A DNA stretch of 64,000 nucleotides from Erinaceus europaeus (GCF_950295315.1 NC_080179.1:68907680-68971679), one strand, 5' to 3'; shown: positions 10,490 to 21,691, numbered from the stretch's first letter. Notes: generated by a model from the letters alone, not told the origin. Program-made: numbers and translations.

Positions 10490-11012
10490 AAAAAAAAAAG
10501 GTCTCTCATGTTCAGCGGGAAACAATTAGAGAAGCCAGACCTTCCACCTTCTGCATCCCACAATGACCTTATGTCCATACTCCCAGAGGGTTAAAGAATA
10601 GGAAAGCTATCAGGGGAGGGGGGATACAGAGTTCTGGTGGTGGGAATTGTGTGGAGTTGTACCCCTCTTATCCTACAGTTTTGCCAGTGTTTCCTTTTTA
10701 AAAAATTATTTATTTATTCCCTTTTGTTGCCCTTGTTTTATTGTTGTAGCTATTATTGTTGTTGTTATTGATGTTATTGATGTTGGATAGGACAGAGAGA
10801 AATGGAGAGAAGAGGGGAAAACAGAGGGGAAGATAAAGACACCTGCAGACCTGCTTCACTGCTTGTGAAGCAACTCCCCTGCAGGTGGGGAGCCAGGGGC
10901 TCAAACCGGGATCCTTACGCTGGTCCTTGTGCTTAGCCCACTGCACAACCACCCGACTCCCTAATGTTTCCTTTTTATAAATAAAAAAATTTAATTAAAA
11001 AATGGTCTCCAA
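10490..11012 (+). repeat. Element X 3' end, plus, split by SINE
   Basis: Text cagcgggaaacaattagaga, ccatactcccagagggttaa, ttctggtggtgggaattgtg and gtttcctttttataaataaa ending in an A-rich tail. The same 3' end recurs at 45572 (plus) and on the minus strand at 13763, 43010, 52085 and 63208. It looks like the 3' end of a non-LTR element that I cannot name. A SINE splits it at 10701-10964. Confidence 0.75.
10701..10964 (-). repeat. SINE-A, minus, nested in X
   Basis: Complete short-form SINE with head gggagtcgggtggttgtgca (minus strand). A 13-bp duplication, tgtttccttttta, at 10688-10700 and 10965-10977 proves insertion into element X. Confidence 0.95.
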
Positions 11013-11836
11013 GAAGGTAAAGAAAACTATTGTTTTCAAGAATCAAAACAGCATAACCACTGAAAACTTCATAGGCACTTAGCTGAGAGCCTGAATAGCT
11101 CCTTGTGACTATAGAGAATATTGCAGCTTGTGTCATATTTCACTTGACCTCCTGTGAGTCATAAATCAGAAATATCACATGATAAATACACTGTGAAAAA
11201 TGCATTTTCATAATCCTAAAGGGCTTCATTACTGTGGCTATGATCTGGAAATGTAAATTATGTCCAATACTCTATGCTTCATTCATCAACTTCAGGGACT
11301 CTGGATTTGCAGCAGTAATTTTTATACAGTGATGCTAAGTATTTACAGAACAAATTAACCTGATGTGACTAAACATAATTATGTTGCTTTCCGACATCTA
11401 GAGGATAATATCAAAACTTCTGAGGAAGATATTATGATGTGTAATGTGTGATTTGGCTTTTTTTTTCTTATATGGAAACAATCCATACTTCAAGGTAAGA
11501 AATTGGAAAGTTACCCAAGAGGAACCCCACAGTTCTTATCAATAACTCAGGTAAATTTCAGCCATGGGAAGTCTTTCAATGGCTGCCTGAGTTATTGGAA
11601 AATGTTATCATTAAAGAGGGCTTGGTACTTGTCAGGAAAAAAAATGCTTATATAATCTGTGCCTAAGATATTGTTCTTGTTTTAGTTTCTGTCTGCCATC
11701 TTTACTTCTCAGTAAAGATGGCAGGGACTCTAAAACTTCTGAGAAAGAGTGTTTCAGGAACAAAGTGTGTGTGTATGTTTTAATTGCCACCAGAGTTATT
11801 GCTAGGACTATGCGGTGAGTCCACTGATCTTAGCGG
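11013..11836. other. Unique sequence with a perfect hairpin
   Basis: Repeat-free and AT-rich. It contains the 14-bp perfect inverted repeat at 11693-11724. No reading frame of note. Confidence 0.5.
11693..11724. repeat. Perfect 14-bp inverted repeat, 4-nt loop
   Basis: Arms ctgccatctttact (11693-11706) and agtaaagatggcag (11711-11724) around loop tctc. Not part of any repeat I recognise. Confidence 0.95.
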
Positions 11837-11842
11837 ATGAGC

Positions 11843-12222
11843 TCCAGGACACATTGGTGGGGTCTGTCCAGGGAAGTCTGGTCTGGTCGGCATCGTGCTG
11901 GCATCCGGAACCTGGTGGCTGAAAAGAGCATTAACATACAAAGCCAAACAAATTGCGGAACAATCATGGACCTAAAGGCTGGAATAGTGCAGATGAAGTG
12001 TTGGGGGGTATTCCCTGCAGACTGTTGTGTACTTCTGCTTTCAGGTATATATTTTTCCCTGGTTTATGGGCACGGGTGAACCTATGCTCTATCTCAGGGG
12101 ACCTGGTCTATATCTAGGTTTGGGGACTTTATTGGGGAATGGAACACCTGGAATGGAATTAGAGAATACTATGAAAGGAAAGGTCTCACCCGAGTGATGA
12201 AGCTGAAGGGTTGTCATTCCAC
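11843..12222 (-). repeat. Element X internal piece, minus
   Basis: Shares ccaggacacattggtgggg, ggaacctggtggctgaaaag, cctaaaggctggaatagtg and aaggtctcacccgagtgatg with the copies at 43010 and 52085. It lacks the 3' terminus and has an internal deletion that joins parts about 200 bp apart in the 43-kb copy. Confidence 0.75.
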
Positions 12223-12229
12223 ACCTGAA

Positions 12230-12403
12230 GGCATTTTTTTAAAATAGAGAAAGAAATTGAGAGTAACGGGGGAGATAAAGAGAGAGGAAGGAAGATACCT
12301 GCTGCACTGCTTCCCCTGCAGGTGGAGACTAGGGCTGTGAACCCAAGTCTTTGTGTACAGTAACGCGCCCTCTTGGAGATTTGCCACTGCAGTGACCCTC
12401 TCC
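12230..12403 (-). repeat. SINE-B, minus, diverged
   Basis: Body cctgctgcactgcttcccc and B-box region gggctgtgaacccaagtct. The head is degenerate. It directly follows the X fragment. Confidence 0.65.
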
Positions 12404-12536
12404 TGTATTATTTCCCATTGATGTCTTACTGTCCATCTGGATGTCCTTTCTTTATCTCGACTCAGGCATACTCTGTTCCATGAGACACTTGGAGCATAGT
12501 ATTCCCTATTGCTCAGAGTTCTTCCTGAGCTGTTTA

Positions 12537-12537
<1 letters not shown>

Positions 12538-12599
<62 letters not shown>
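12538..12599. repeat. (CA)n microsatellite
   Basis: About 31 pure CA units. Overlapping frames on both strands are artefacts. Confidence 0.97.
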
Positions 12600-12600
<1 letters not shown>

Positions 12601-12788
12601 AGTCATTAGAGAAATGGTTCTTTCATAATTCTAAGCTTTCAAATCAATATCAATTTACTAATAAAATTAAGTAGAAAAGAAAAGAAAATAGGGGGTGTGA
12701 GGGAACTTTGTAATCTCCCAGGGACTAGCACAGGATTTAAATGTAAACACTTCCTGAGGATGGGAATCTTGTCTTTAACATGCGTGCA

Positions 12789-12965
12789 GGGCCAGGAAGA
12801 TAGCTTGCCAAAATAGTGCTCTTGCTTTGTCATGTCCACCACCTAGGTTCAAGCCTGGCCACCTACCGTAAGAAGCTTATGCACTATGCTCTTTTTCTGT
12901 CTCACTATCTCTGCCTATCTGAAAAAGTTGGCTCGGGACGGTGAAACCCCAGTCAGGACAAAGTG
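12789..12965 (+). repeat. SINE-D, plus strand
   Basis: Head gggccaggaagatagcttgc, B-box-like ctaggttcaagcctgg, CT-rich segment, then ggctcgggacggtgaaaccc as 3' part. Confidence 0.75.
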
Positions 12966-13762
12966 TGTACATTTTCTAGTTTGCTTAAGAGTGCTTTCCA
13001 CGCATTTGGGAATGTGTATCTGAATAATCGAGCAGTAAGTATAAAAATCAGTGAGCACCTGACAAACTGGTGTAGTCCAGCAGATTATTTGATCAGAGTT
13101 CTGAAGCTCCTGGTTAAGTGATTTTAAACAGCATAGGATTTTAGCAGCTGTTTATTGGAATCCATTAACATGGGAAGTGGGTTGCTGTGTGGGTAACCAT
13201 TTGAAAGGATAGCATATAGTATATTTGGAGTTGCTTGATAATGTCTGTGGCCTGCGTTTTCAGTATGTTTCATAACTGTGCAAAAAGATTACATATGCAG
13301 GTGTGTTTTATCAAGGCATATTAGTTACTCTTGTTAACAATTTCTTGTTCTTACCCCTCAGTACCTCATTTCAACCCCAGAGGACTATAGCCTAGTTTTC
13401 CCTTGTTCAAAGAGATGGGCTTGGGATGCTACTAATATGGGGTGATATCTCTGAATCACAGTGGTCAGTGATTTTCCCAGTAATGTTGTTCTCTCCAGGG
13501 ATGCTGTTTGTGATTCACACTGATTCAAGTCGATTTTAGTTCAGAAGTTATCTCAACCTAAATATTCAGCCTGAACTACTTCTACTTCAGCTCAGTTCAC
13601 CATATACACAGTTTCTTCATTATCTATCACTGCCATGAATTCTGCATTACTTCAACATTCACGTGTTTACTTATTTGCTCAGGAAGTGTTTACATTTAAA
13701 TCCTGTGCTAGTCCCTGGGAAATGACAATGTTCCTTACAATGTTCCCCCTATTTTCTTTTCT
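12966..13762. other. Unique sequence
   Basis: No recognised repeat or gene. Confidence 0.45.
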
Positions 13763-14290
13763 TTTCTACTTAATTTTATTAGTGAATTGATATTGATTTA
13801 TAAAACTGAAAGATAACAGGTACAACTCCACACTGCTCCCACCACCAGAGTTCTGTATCCCCACCCCCTCCACTGGGAGCTCCAGTAGTTCTCCCAAGGT
13901 TGCAGATGTGGCTTAATGATTACTTCTACAACTGTCTACATTTGCTCACTTTTCCTCATAGTGCCATCTTCTCTTCCTTTCCAAGTCCTAAATACTACTA
14001 CATCTAAATGGCCCTGCCTTTTCCCTCTTCTCTCTCTGGGTCCTGTTGGAGTTGCAGTTCAGAGACTTCTGTTCATTCTCCCCTGTCGTTTTTCTTCCTC
14101 TGGGAGTATGGGACAGAATTCTTTCTGGGATGCAGAAAGTGGGAGTTCTGGATTCTGTAAATGCCTCTTTGCTGGGCATGGGCATTGGCAAGTCATTCCC
14201 TACCCCCAGCCTTTTTCTGTCTTTCCCTAGTGGGGTACAGGTTTGGTTCTAGGACACATTGGTGAGATCGTCTGCCCAACACCCATAATT
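13763..14290 (-). repeat. Element X, minus strand
   Basis: From the 3' end on the left (T-rich, then ggtacaactccacactgctc and ccaccaccagagttctgta) through ctctgggagtatgggacaga to ctaggacacattggtgagat. About 180 bp between 13890 and 14080 is not present in the other copies. Confidence 0.75.
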
Positions 14291-15960
14291 TTCTCAAGAA
14301 AGGTGAATAGAAGAGGGGAATAGTAATAAATACTATGAAAAGAGTCCAGACAAAACACCACAGAAGCTTAGAGGAAAGAGAACACGTTTTAAACTGGTGC
14401 CTTTAGGATTAGTTTATAATTCAAAAGAGGCCTTAACAGCTGATAGACTAGCAACCCTTATTAACTATTCATTTCCCTTGCAGAGGAGATACTAGATTGA
14501 CACAGGTTGTGTTAGCTGCTCTCTCATGTAAGACTCAAGAGAGGAATCATCAGGGCCTTGCAATTGCCTGCAAGAGGATCAGCTTCACTGGGCATATATG
14601 AAAGGTGAAGATTGTGCCAGTAACCACACAGGGAGGGAGGCAGGCTCTGCATTGCACATGCAGAACATCTTTCACTGCCTTCACCTCCTGTCTCCCCAGT
14701 ATGTTCCAGTGTGGCCTCCATGCCTGTGTCCTCACAGTTCCCCGGCTGTTTTCTCCTCTCTTCCTTTCTCAGGAAGCAGTGTCGGTATGCTTTGACAGCT
14801 CTCGCCCACTACTTAATGTTAACATACATTACTGTCAAATAGAGGATTTTGATCGTAGGCAACAGTTTATAGCTGTCAACATACCTAGAGTCCAGTGAGA
14901 TTATAAGTAGCAGTGCCTTTGGTCATCCTGTAATTATTTTATGCTAGCAGGATTAACCTCTCGGTTGCATTCTGACTGCCTGAGAGGGGGTGAGGGTGAG
15001 AGACAACCACATTTTTGTTCTCAGGCCACCCGGCCTTCCATCCCTCTAGGTGAGTGGTGTGCAGGAAGCAGCAAAGCCTCTTCCTTGGCAGCTTATGGCC
15101 ACGGCCCTTCGCCACACTCTGCCCCATGAAGCTGCAGCTGGAGCTGTCTCTGCCGTCTCTGCCGTTGACAGATAGCTGGGGCCTCAGCTCCCGTTGCTTT
15201 AGTCAACTCAGGAGACCTTTGGAAGCAGAAGCATCCTCTGGCATCTCAGAGTGCTGAGCAAGGCTTGACTGAGATACGGCACTCTGCTCCCCTGAGAGTC
15301 ATCACCAAGGATCTGGAGACTAAGGGACGTGAGATAAAAACAGATTCATTTCTGCCTCTAAGATGTCACTCGCTGTTAGCCGCAGCTAATGTTTATTATG
15401 ACAACTTGACCCTTTCAGATCCAAAAAGAGAGCTTTGTGACAAATCCTATTCATTAAGTCCAGTGATGCGTGCTGACATGTGGTGTGCAAATAGTTTCAG
15501 CATCACAGTCAGAATTTATTTCCATATGTTACACTTTGTGGACATAATAAGCATACATATGGTTTCCTCTTCTTTATAGTCTAATTACTATAAATAGTAA
15601 AGAATTCTTTTAACTGTATTCAACCATCATGTATTACAAGATTGTTTATTCCCATCTTTTGAAGAAACACATAGAATTTAAAAAATTTTGGAAATTAGAA
15701 TCCAGAATTCATTGAAAAGGACATTATAAATATATCCTATTCACGACATTAGAAATATATATCTTGGCCTCTGGCAATGTAGGGAAATGTTACTAGTTAT
15801 TCTCATTCTATAAAAATATATTTGAACGTTTAGGACAAAATGAAAACCATTAAAACAAAATCTGTTGTTCATATCAGAAGAAACTACACAAATTAGCCTT
15901 TAAAATTTCCTCTTATCTTTGTTTAGAATGCAGATATGAGGGGACCAAGAAAATACTCTA
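14291..15960. other. Unique 1.7-kb block
   Basis: No recognised repeat. Several frames of 60-104 codons on both strands (for example 14605-14898 and 15265-15579) overlap each other and show no domain. GC content rises around 14950-15260. It could hold a regulatory element or an exon I cannot recognise. Confidence 0.4.
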
Positions 15961-16110
15961 TAGTTGATTTTTTGTTGTTGTTGCTGTTTTTTTGTTTGTT
16001 TTTTGTTCTTGGTGCTGGCTCTATGAATCTACTTGCAGCTATTTTTTTTCCATTTTTTTCTTTCATTATATTTGAGAGGACAGAGAGAAGTTGAGAGGGG
16101 TGGGGGAGGT

Positions 16111-16188
<78 letters not shown>
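16111..16188. repeat. (GT)n(GA)n microsatellite inside SINE
   Basis: A GT run at 16111-16134 passes directly into GA to 16188, with one AAAG break. It arose from the SINE's purine-rich segment. Confidence 0.95.
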
Positions 16189-16264
16189 CCTGAAGATCTG
16201 CTTCACCGCTTATAAACCATCCAGACTGCAGGTGAGGAGCAGGAACTCAAACTCAGTTTCTTGT

Positions 16265-16571
16265 TGTTAAAATTCGGAGGCTCCAGCTGGCCGGGCTAGC
16301 TTCACGGGCGAGTAACAGAGACGACCAGAGACATACGGCTGGGGAGGGAAGCTGTATTTCTTTATTCAGGAACAACGATTCATAAACTAACACAAACTAA
16401 TCACCAAACAGAACTCTGCTGCCTCTTTCCCCCGCGGCGGCGCCAAGCATTCTCTAACTCTGGAACTCTGGAACTCTGGAACTCTCTCGGGGTTCTTTGG
16501 GGCGGGGACAAGCAGGCCCGCGAAACTAGCAGGACTGAACCAATTTTCTTGGCAGGGGGAGAGCTAGAACA
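16265..16571 (-). mobile_element. Solo LTR, class II-like ERV
   Basis: A 307-bp unit beginning TGTT and ending AACA on the minus strand, with a gaataaag polyadenylation signal about two thirds along, followed by a short R/U5-like stretch (gtctctggtcgtctctgtta). A tandem ggaactct repeat sits near 16457-16487. No flanking retroviral genes remain. A 6-bp duplication is not evident. Assignment to class II is inferred from overall architecture only. Confidence 0.7.
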
Positions 16572-16682
16572 ACCCAATGTAAAGCATACAACACTATACC
16601 ACTGCCTGGCCTCTGAAAACTGTAGGTTTTTAGCTTTCAGAAAACAGACAGGAAAACAAAAAGGAAACTGAAGCAAGTTTTT

Positions 16683-16905
16683 ATTTTTTAAATAAAGTAT
16701 CTTTGTTTTATTTATTGGATAGAGACAGCCAGAAATCAAGAGGGAAGGGGGTGATAGAGAAGGAGAGACAGAGAGACACCTGCAACACTGCTTCACCACT
16801 TGCAAAGCATTTCCCCTACAGGTGGGGAGTGGGGGCTCGAACCCGGGTCCTTGTGCACTATAATGTGTGCGCTCAACCAGGTGCACCACCACCACCCGGT
16901 CCCAA
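16683..16905 (-). repeat. SINE-B, minus, well preserved
   Basis: Head gggaccgggtggtggtgcac, B box gggttcgagcccccactcc (minus strand). Perfect 13-bp duplication gaagcaagttttt at 16670-16682 and 16906-16918. A good reference copy for SINE-B. Confidence 0.95.
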
Positions 16906-16918
16906 GAAGCAAGTTTTT

Positions 16919-17284
16919 TTCAACTAAACAAAAACATGTTCCAGTTAAGAGTCTCTGAGTTGTATACTAGAAATGACCTAGATGTACAACACAGCACAAA
17001 GCCAAAGCATTCCTGGTGGTCACTGACTACAAGTACCATCTGTAAGCAGAGATGCAGGATTTCTGAGAGTTGGTGTAACTGAGCATCATGTTTGTGCGGC
17101 ATAGCATTAGTTCTCGGTACTTCTGGTGGCAGAGAGTCATTTTTGAAATGATTATTTTGGGGATAAAATCTGGCTTTTGGAAAATTTTGCTTCATTTTAA
17201 AATTCTCTCTACCCCTGAGAAAACAAAGATTAGTAATATCTTAGCAAAAAAAAGATAAGCAGATGATAAATAATTAAGAAATAA
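16919..17284. other. Unique sequence
   Basis: A 91-codon minus frame at 16920-17195 has no domain I recognise. No poly-A tail or repeat that would mark a retrocopy. Confidence 0.4.
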
Positions 17285-17817
17285 ATAAGAAATGCCCCAT
17301 GTGATATAAAGAAAACAGAAAGATAAAACAGCAATTAGATACCACTATATATTTAACAGAATGACCCAAATCTGGAAATAATTGCAGGGATGTGGGAGCT
17401 TTAGTATTCTCACTCGCTGCTGATGGCAGTTCAAAATGGTCTGATCCCTTTAGAAGACACCTTGGATTCTTATAAATTAAAACAGTGGTATTCTGGGAGG
17501 TGGTGCAGTGGATAAGGCATTGGACTTTCAAGCTTGAAGTCCTGAGTTCAGTCCCCAGCAGCAAATGTACTAGACTGATGTATGGTTCTTTCTCTCTATC
17601 CTCCTATCTTTCTCATTAATAAGTAGATAAAATCTTTAAAATATAATAACAACTTAAAACAATGTACTTTCATGTACAAACCAGCTATCTTTGGTATTTA
17701 CTAAGAGGAAATGAGAACTCATATCTATACAGAAAATCCTCTGCATATATTTATAGCGGGTTTATTCATAACTACTAAACTCAGAAACAACCAAGGTATC
17801 CTTCATAGGTGGGTGGA
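17285..17817 (+). repeat. Ancient L1 ORF2 end, plus, split by SINE
   Basis: Diverged L1 text either side of the SINE at 17491: gaccctaagaaatgccccat-like start, gcagggatgtgggagcttta, then aaaccagctatctttggta, tttattcataactactaaac and aaacaaccaaggtatcctt, which match the last ORF2 section of old mammalian L1. Confidence 0.65.
17491..17651 (+). repeat. SINE-C, plus, complete
   Basis: tRNA-like head gggaggtggtgcagtggata, B-box region ctgagttcagtccccagca, then tctttctcattaat. Flanking duplication resembles attaaaacagtgg and cttaaaacaatgt. Nested in an old L1. Confidence 0.85.
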
Positions 17818-17873
17818 TAACCGGGATCCTTAGGTCGGTCCTTGTGCTTTGCACGGTGCTACTGCAGGGCCCC
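17818..17873 (-). repeat. SINE-A head fragment, minus
   Basis: Only the first 55 bp: aaccgggatccttaggtcgg, cttgtgctttgcac and a degenerate A box. Body and tail are absent. Confidence 0.8.
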
Positions 17874-17941
17874 TCTCTTATTAATTTTCCTGAAAACTCA
17901 AAAACTGCTTTAAGAATTATCTTTAAGAAAAGGGACACTTG

Positions 17942-18075
17942 AGTCAGGGAGATAACATAGTGAATAGTGGTTGTGCAAAAAGACTTTCATGCCTGAATTT
18001 ACAAAGTCTCAGTTTCATTCCCCAGAACCACCATAAGCCAGAGTTGAACAGTATTCTGATTAAAAAAAAAAAAAA
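17942..18075 (+). repeat. SINE-E, plus strand
   Basis: Head gtcagggagataacatagtg, then gcaaaaagactttcatgcct, B-box-like agtttcattccccagaacc and an A-rich tail. Related minus copies lie at 42330 and 42700. Confidence 0.75.
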
Positions 18076-18179
18076 GTCAAGTCACTTTTGAGAAGACTGT
18101 AGGTATATATTAGGATTGTATATGTGGCTATTCACATTCGCCTATGGGGGTAGCTAGATACACCTGGGGTCCCTGGCTA

Positions 18180-18372
18180 AGCACCTGGGCTCTATGGTCA
18201 ACAGCAGTCCAGACTGCTTGGGTTCAAGATGTGGCCCTGGACAACTTATTTCACCTTTTCATTTCTCAATATTCCCATCCGTACAGTGAGCTTCACATCA
18301 GCAACATTAGATTCCTGATCACTCAATGTGCTTTATACAGAATTAGTTAGGATGGTGTGTGGTATGGGTGTT
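18180..18372 (+). repeat. MIR, plus strand
   Basis: Matches the MIR core: tccagactgcttgggttca, ctggacaacttatttcacc, tctcaatattcccatccgt and a short tail. An ancient mammal-wide SINE. Confidence 0.8.
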
Positions 18373-18762
18373 TTTTTTTTTTTTTTTTAAGAATTTAGTA
18401 AAAATAATGAATAACATATTTTTTAAAACATTAAAGCAGAAATGTACAAAGAGTAACTTACATATTAGGGAATCTGCACCAGAGATAGAAAAGAGGTATG
18501 ATTCAAACTCACCATGCTTGTAGTGGCTCCCTAGACCTCACTAAAAAAAGTGTTTTAATTTATTTATATTTCTTTTTTCCAGGAATTTTAAACTTTATTC
18601 AAAAAAGTTGAGAGCATCCACTTGTTTGTAGTAGATGTGGGCAGTGAAAGAGAGAGAGAGAAAAGAGAGATAAACAGAGAAAGAAAGAGAGCCTGAGAAC
18701 CTTCTAACATGTTGTCAGGCTGACCTGGGCAGAGGGCACAACCATACACATTAAAAAAAAAT
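18373..18762. other. Unique or very old repeat sequence
   Basis: Poly-T run at 18371-18389. 18550-18720 includes an AG-rich stretch that may be an old SINE body, but I cannot place it. Confidence 0.35.
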
Positions 18763-19034
18763 GGGGAGTTGGGCGGTAGCGCAGCGGGTTAAGCACACGT
18801 GGCGCAAAGCGCAAGGACCTGTATAAGGATCCCAGTTCGAGCCCCTGGATCCCCACCTGCAGGGGAGTCGCTTCACAGGCGGTGAAGCAGGTCTGCGGGT
18901 GTCTGTCTTTCTCTCCCCCTCTGATGCCTTCCCCTCCTCTCTCCATTTCTCTCTGTCCTATTCAACAACAACGACATCAATAACAACAACAATAATAACT
19001 ACAACAGGGGCAACAAAAAGGAAAAATAAATAAA
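18763..19034 (+). repeat. SINE-A, plus, short form, young
   Basis: Close to the consensus seen across the window: gggagttgggcggtagcgca, cgcttcacaggcggtgaagc, then the tail repeats and aataaataaat. Flanks are both ttaaaaaa-tgg, a likely duplication. Confidence 0.95.
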
Positions 19035-20035
19035 TTTAAAAAATGGTGTCTGGTGTGGGAAAGCGTAATGCTAGCTTGGAGTTTGAGTATTATAACCACC
19101 ACTACTCATATTATTATTATTGTTATGTGAGTATTTAATAGGAAATTATCTGGTCTTTGAAAGTCAGGTTTTCTGTGAGTTGCTAAAGAATGTGCAAGAC
19201 AGAATTTTAAGGGATAATGATTATGCATAGGGGAAGTGAAAACATAATCAAGAAACAATGCCAGTGTGTTAAAAAAGAATTCCTGGAATAAAATGGCACT
19301 TACTATTTCTATAAAGAGTAACTGAGGGTTTTTTGTTTGTTTGTTTGTTTGTTTTTTGCTGTTAGAGCATCAGATTTTGCAAGTGGCTCCTTGCCCTGTT
19401 CAAGGCTTTGGAAAAGTCAGGGAAGGATAACTGGCTGTAAAGTGAAACGATTTATATATGGCTTCTTTTTCTCTTGCGTGCCCCTGTGAGCTTATTACCT
19501 GACAGAAACTGAGGTGATTGTTTTCCTTTTGACTCAATATGAAAGTTAAACCAAAATATTAGTAGAACAGAAAAAGAGACGATGCCAGTTGTTCAAAGTG
19601 TTAAAAATGGAAAGAGTAGTAAGGCTACAGACTCAAAGAATTTGAAGCATACAGCCTAAATTGGAGCCTAAACTGGAGGACCAAGTGAGAGGCTAATTCA
19701 AGATTTCTTTGCAGAGGAATCTTGTGTAACAGGAGTGATTTCACTGGCTATCTTCACAGTCCTCTGAAGACTATTTATAAGGAGGCCTGGAAACATGGGC
19801 AGCCAGGCTGTCTAGGAGCTCCCACAGCAAAGAAGGCACACAGATTGCTCTGTGAGCTCTTGGAAAGATCCAGGCTCTCTTAGCCAACAGACAGTACACA
19901 CCCACAATCCCGCCTTCTCTGAAGAGCCAACAGAACTCTGAAAACAGGAAATCTCTCTCGAAACTCATTTGGGAGTAGAAAGTGACCTGAACTGACATGA
20001 AGTTGTTATTATCTTAGTGTGTATGTGAATTTACC
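19035..20035. other. Unique sequence
   Basis: Contains a short (TTTG)n at 19332-19354. A 75-codon minus frame at 19771-19998 is not recognisable. Confidence 0.45.
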
Positions 20036-20385
20036 AGGGCAAATCACCACAGGTTGGTCACTTTAATAACAGCACACATTTTCTCTCATGATTCCAGAGG
20101 ATGGAAGTTTGAGGTCAGTGTTTTCAAATGGTTGGCTTATGCTGTGGTCTTTCTTTTTTCTCTACTTTCTTTTCCTTTCCTTTCTTTCTTCCTTCCTTCC
20201 TTCCTTCCTTTTTTCTTTTCCTTCTTCTTCTCTTTCTCCTCCTCCTCCTCCTTATTCTTCCTCACCTATAAGATGACTGTCTTCCGCTGCTTCATATGGT
20301 CTTCCTTCTTTGTGTTTAATTTTCCCTTATAAACATACCAGTCAGATTAGATTAAACCATTTGCATCGTTTCTGCTATAGCCTCC
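20036..20385 (-). mobile_element. MLT1-like MaLR LTR, minus
   Basis: Antisense MLT1 landmarks: aataacagcacacatttt, tctcatgattccagaggatg, gaagtttgaggtcagtg, then after a pyrimidine expansion tcatatggtcttccttcttt and taaacataccagtcagatta. LTR-only remnant, old. Confidence 0.6.
20140..20262. repeat. Polypyrimidine tract with (TTCC)n
   Basis: CT-only stretch containing five TTCC units (20188-20208) and CTC triplets, expanded within the MLT1-like LTR. Confidence 0.9.
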
Positions 20386-21371
20386 CATCCATGCCTTTCC
20401 CTGTGGACTCTTTTTGGAAGTGATGCTTAAGGGACATCCCTACCTAGTGACACTTCCATCTAACTGGGGAAACTAAAGAGATTGTAAGAGCAAAAGCAAG
20501 AACAGAGAGAGAAAGAGATAGAGTGAGAGGCTGTTTCTCCTTTCAGCCATTCATATAGCATCCTTTACATTCAAAATCTTTTTCTATGAAGTAAGACACC
20601 CACCCTAAAAAAAAAAAAAAAAGCACACTTCTTTCCTTATCTAAGTGAGTAATTGGATTTATTTGAAGACTTTGTAGTCCAGGGTAATAAGCACAGTAAT
20701 GCTTTATCTGATCCCCGGTGCCTAATTGTGTGGGGGCAGTGGTATCTGCTTGTGAAGAAGAACTTTGCAGATTCCCTTGGGAAGAAATGCCTCCCTAAAT
20801 GGGGTGATTCAGCTGAGCCATATTATCTTTTCAATATTAAATAACTTTAGCTTCAGTGTCCTAAAAAGCTTCTTTCAAGTGCACCACCCAGTTAAATAGC
20901 CTTATGGGTTTATTCTTTATTCAACTGAAAAAAAAAAATCAATGTTGTTGGCAACAGAATGAGCTAAGTGAATGAACTAATGAAATAAGATATTTCTTCA
21001 TTGGCAATAGCTTTATATCCTTGGAGTATTTACTGTGACTTTCATATTTAAAGGGGTGTTGTAGAAAATGCTATAAAAATCACATTAAAGATAGCAGGAC
21101 AAATTTCCTATAGGGTCAAAAATCATGTTCATATTTCTGAATCTTGACACTTTACATAGTTTACACGTGGCTGTTTCCTGCTGTTTCCCAGTGCCCTGTG
21201 AGCTTTGCCTCTGAGTATCCACATAGTCAGTATGTGTACTGGGATTGTCTTGGTCAGGCAAAAGCCATTGTGGAGCATGGATTCTTCTGCAGGACAACTT
21301 GGTAGACACAGAGCTGTTTCCTCCTAGGCTATGGTAAAGGACAGGACAGTAGTCCTTTGGATTAGTTTAGG
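20386..21371. other. Unique sequence
   Basis: No recognised repeat. Short frames at 20653-20844 and 21085-21309 carry no identifiable domain. Confidence 0.45.
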
Positions 21372-21384
21372 TACCAAGGGTTTT

Positions 21385-21678
21385 ATATAGGATCTCACTC
21401 TCAGGTAGAAGTTGAAAAGCAAGATCAGAAGAGAAAACACAAGTAGAACTGTTTTCTGGAACTGTGAACTGGAATTGGCGTATTGCACCAAAGTAAAAGA
21501 CTCTGGCATGGTTGGGGGGTGGGGGGGGAGAATACAGGTCCAAAAAGAATGACAGAGGACTTAGTAGGGGTTGTATTGTTATATAGAAAACTGGGAAGTG
21601 TTATGTATGTACAGACTATTGTATGTACTGTCAAATGTAAAACATTAATTCCCCAATAAAGAAATTAAAGAAAAAAGA
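21385..21678 (+). mobile_element. L1 3' UTR insertion, plus
   Basis: Starts in the end of ORF2 and 3' UTR (gatctcactctcaggtagaa), runs through the G-rich segment at 21512-21530 to cattaattccccaataaaga and an A-rich tail. Duplication taccaagggtttt at 21372-21384 and taccaaggatttt at 21679-21691. Confidence 0.9.
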
Positions 21679-21691
21679 TACCAAGGATTTT

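Larger units (their letters stand above)
15965..16613 (-). repeat. SINE-B, minus, long form, split by LTR
   Basis: Left part 15965-16264 carries the antisense 3' extension, the expanded GT/GA middle and the body; right part 16572-16613 carries the tRNA-like head (gaggccaggcagtggtatag on the minus strand). An LTR lies between them. Confidence 0.8.

Noticed and set aside
12214..12606. 130-codon frame
   Set aside because: Begins in a CA microsatellite and ends in a SINE.
14595..15579. Cluster of 60-104-codon frames
   Set aside because: They overlap on both strands with no domain, no consistent strand and no splice pattern; probably chance in GC-richer sequence.
16401..16895. 164-codon minus-strand frame
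   Set aside because: Crosses a SINE-B, its neighbour and the solo LTR; no protein features.
16920..17195. Possible processed pseudogene (91-codon minus frame)
   Set aside because: No family recognised, no poly-A tail and no flanking duplication.
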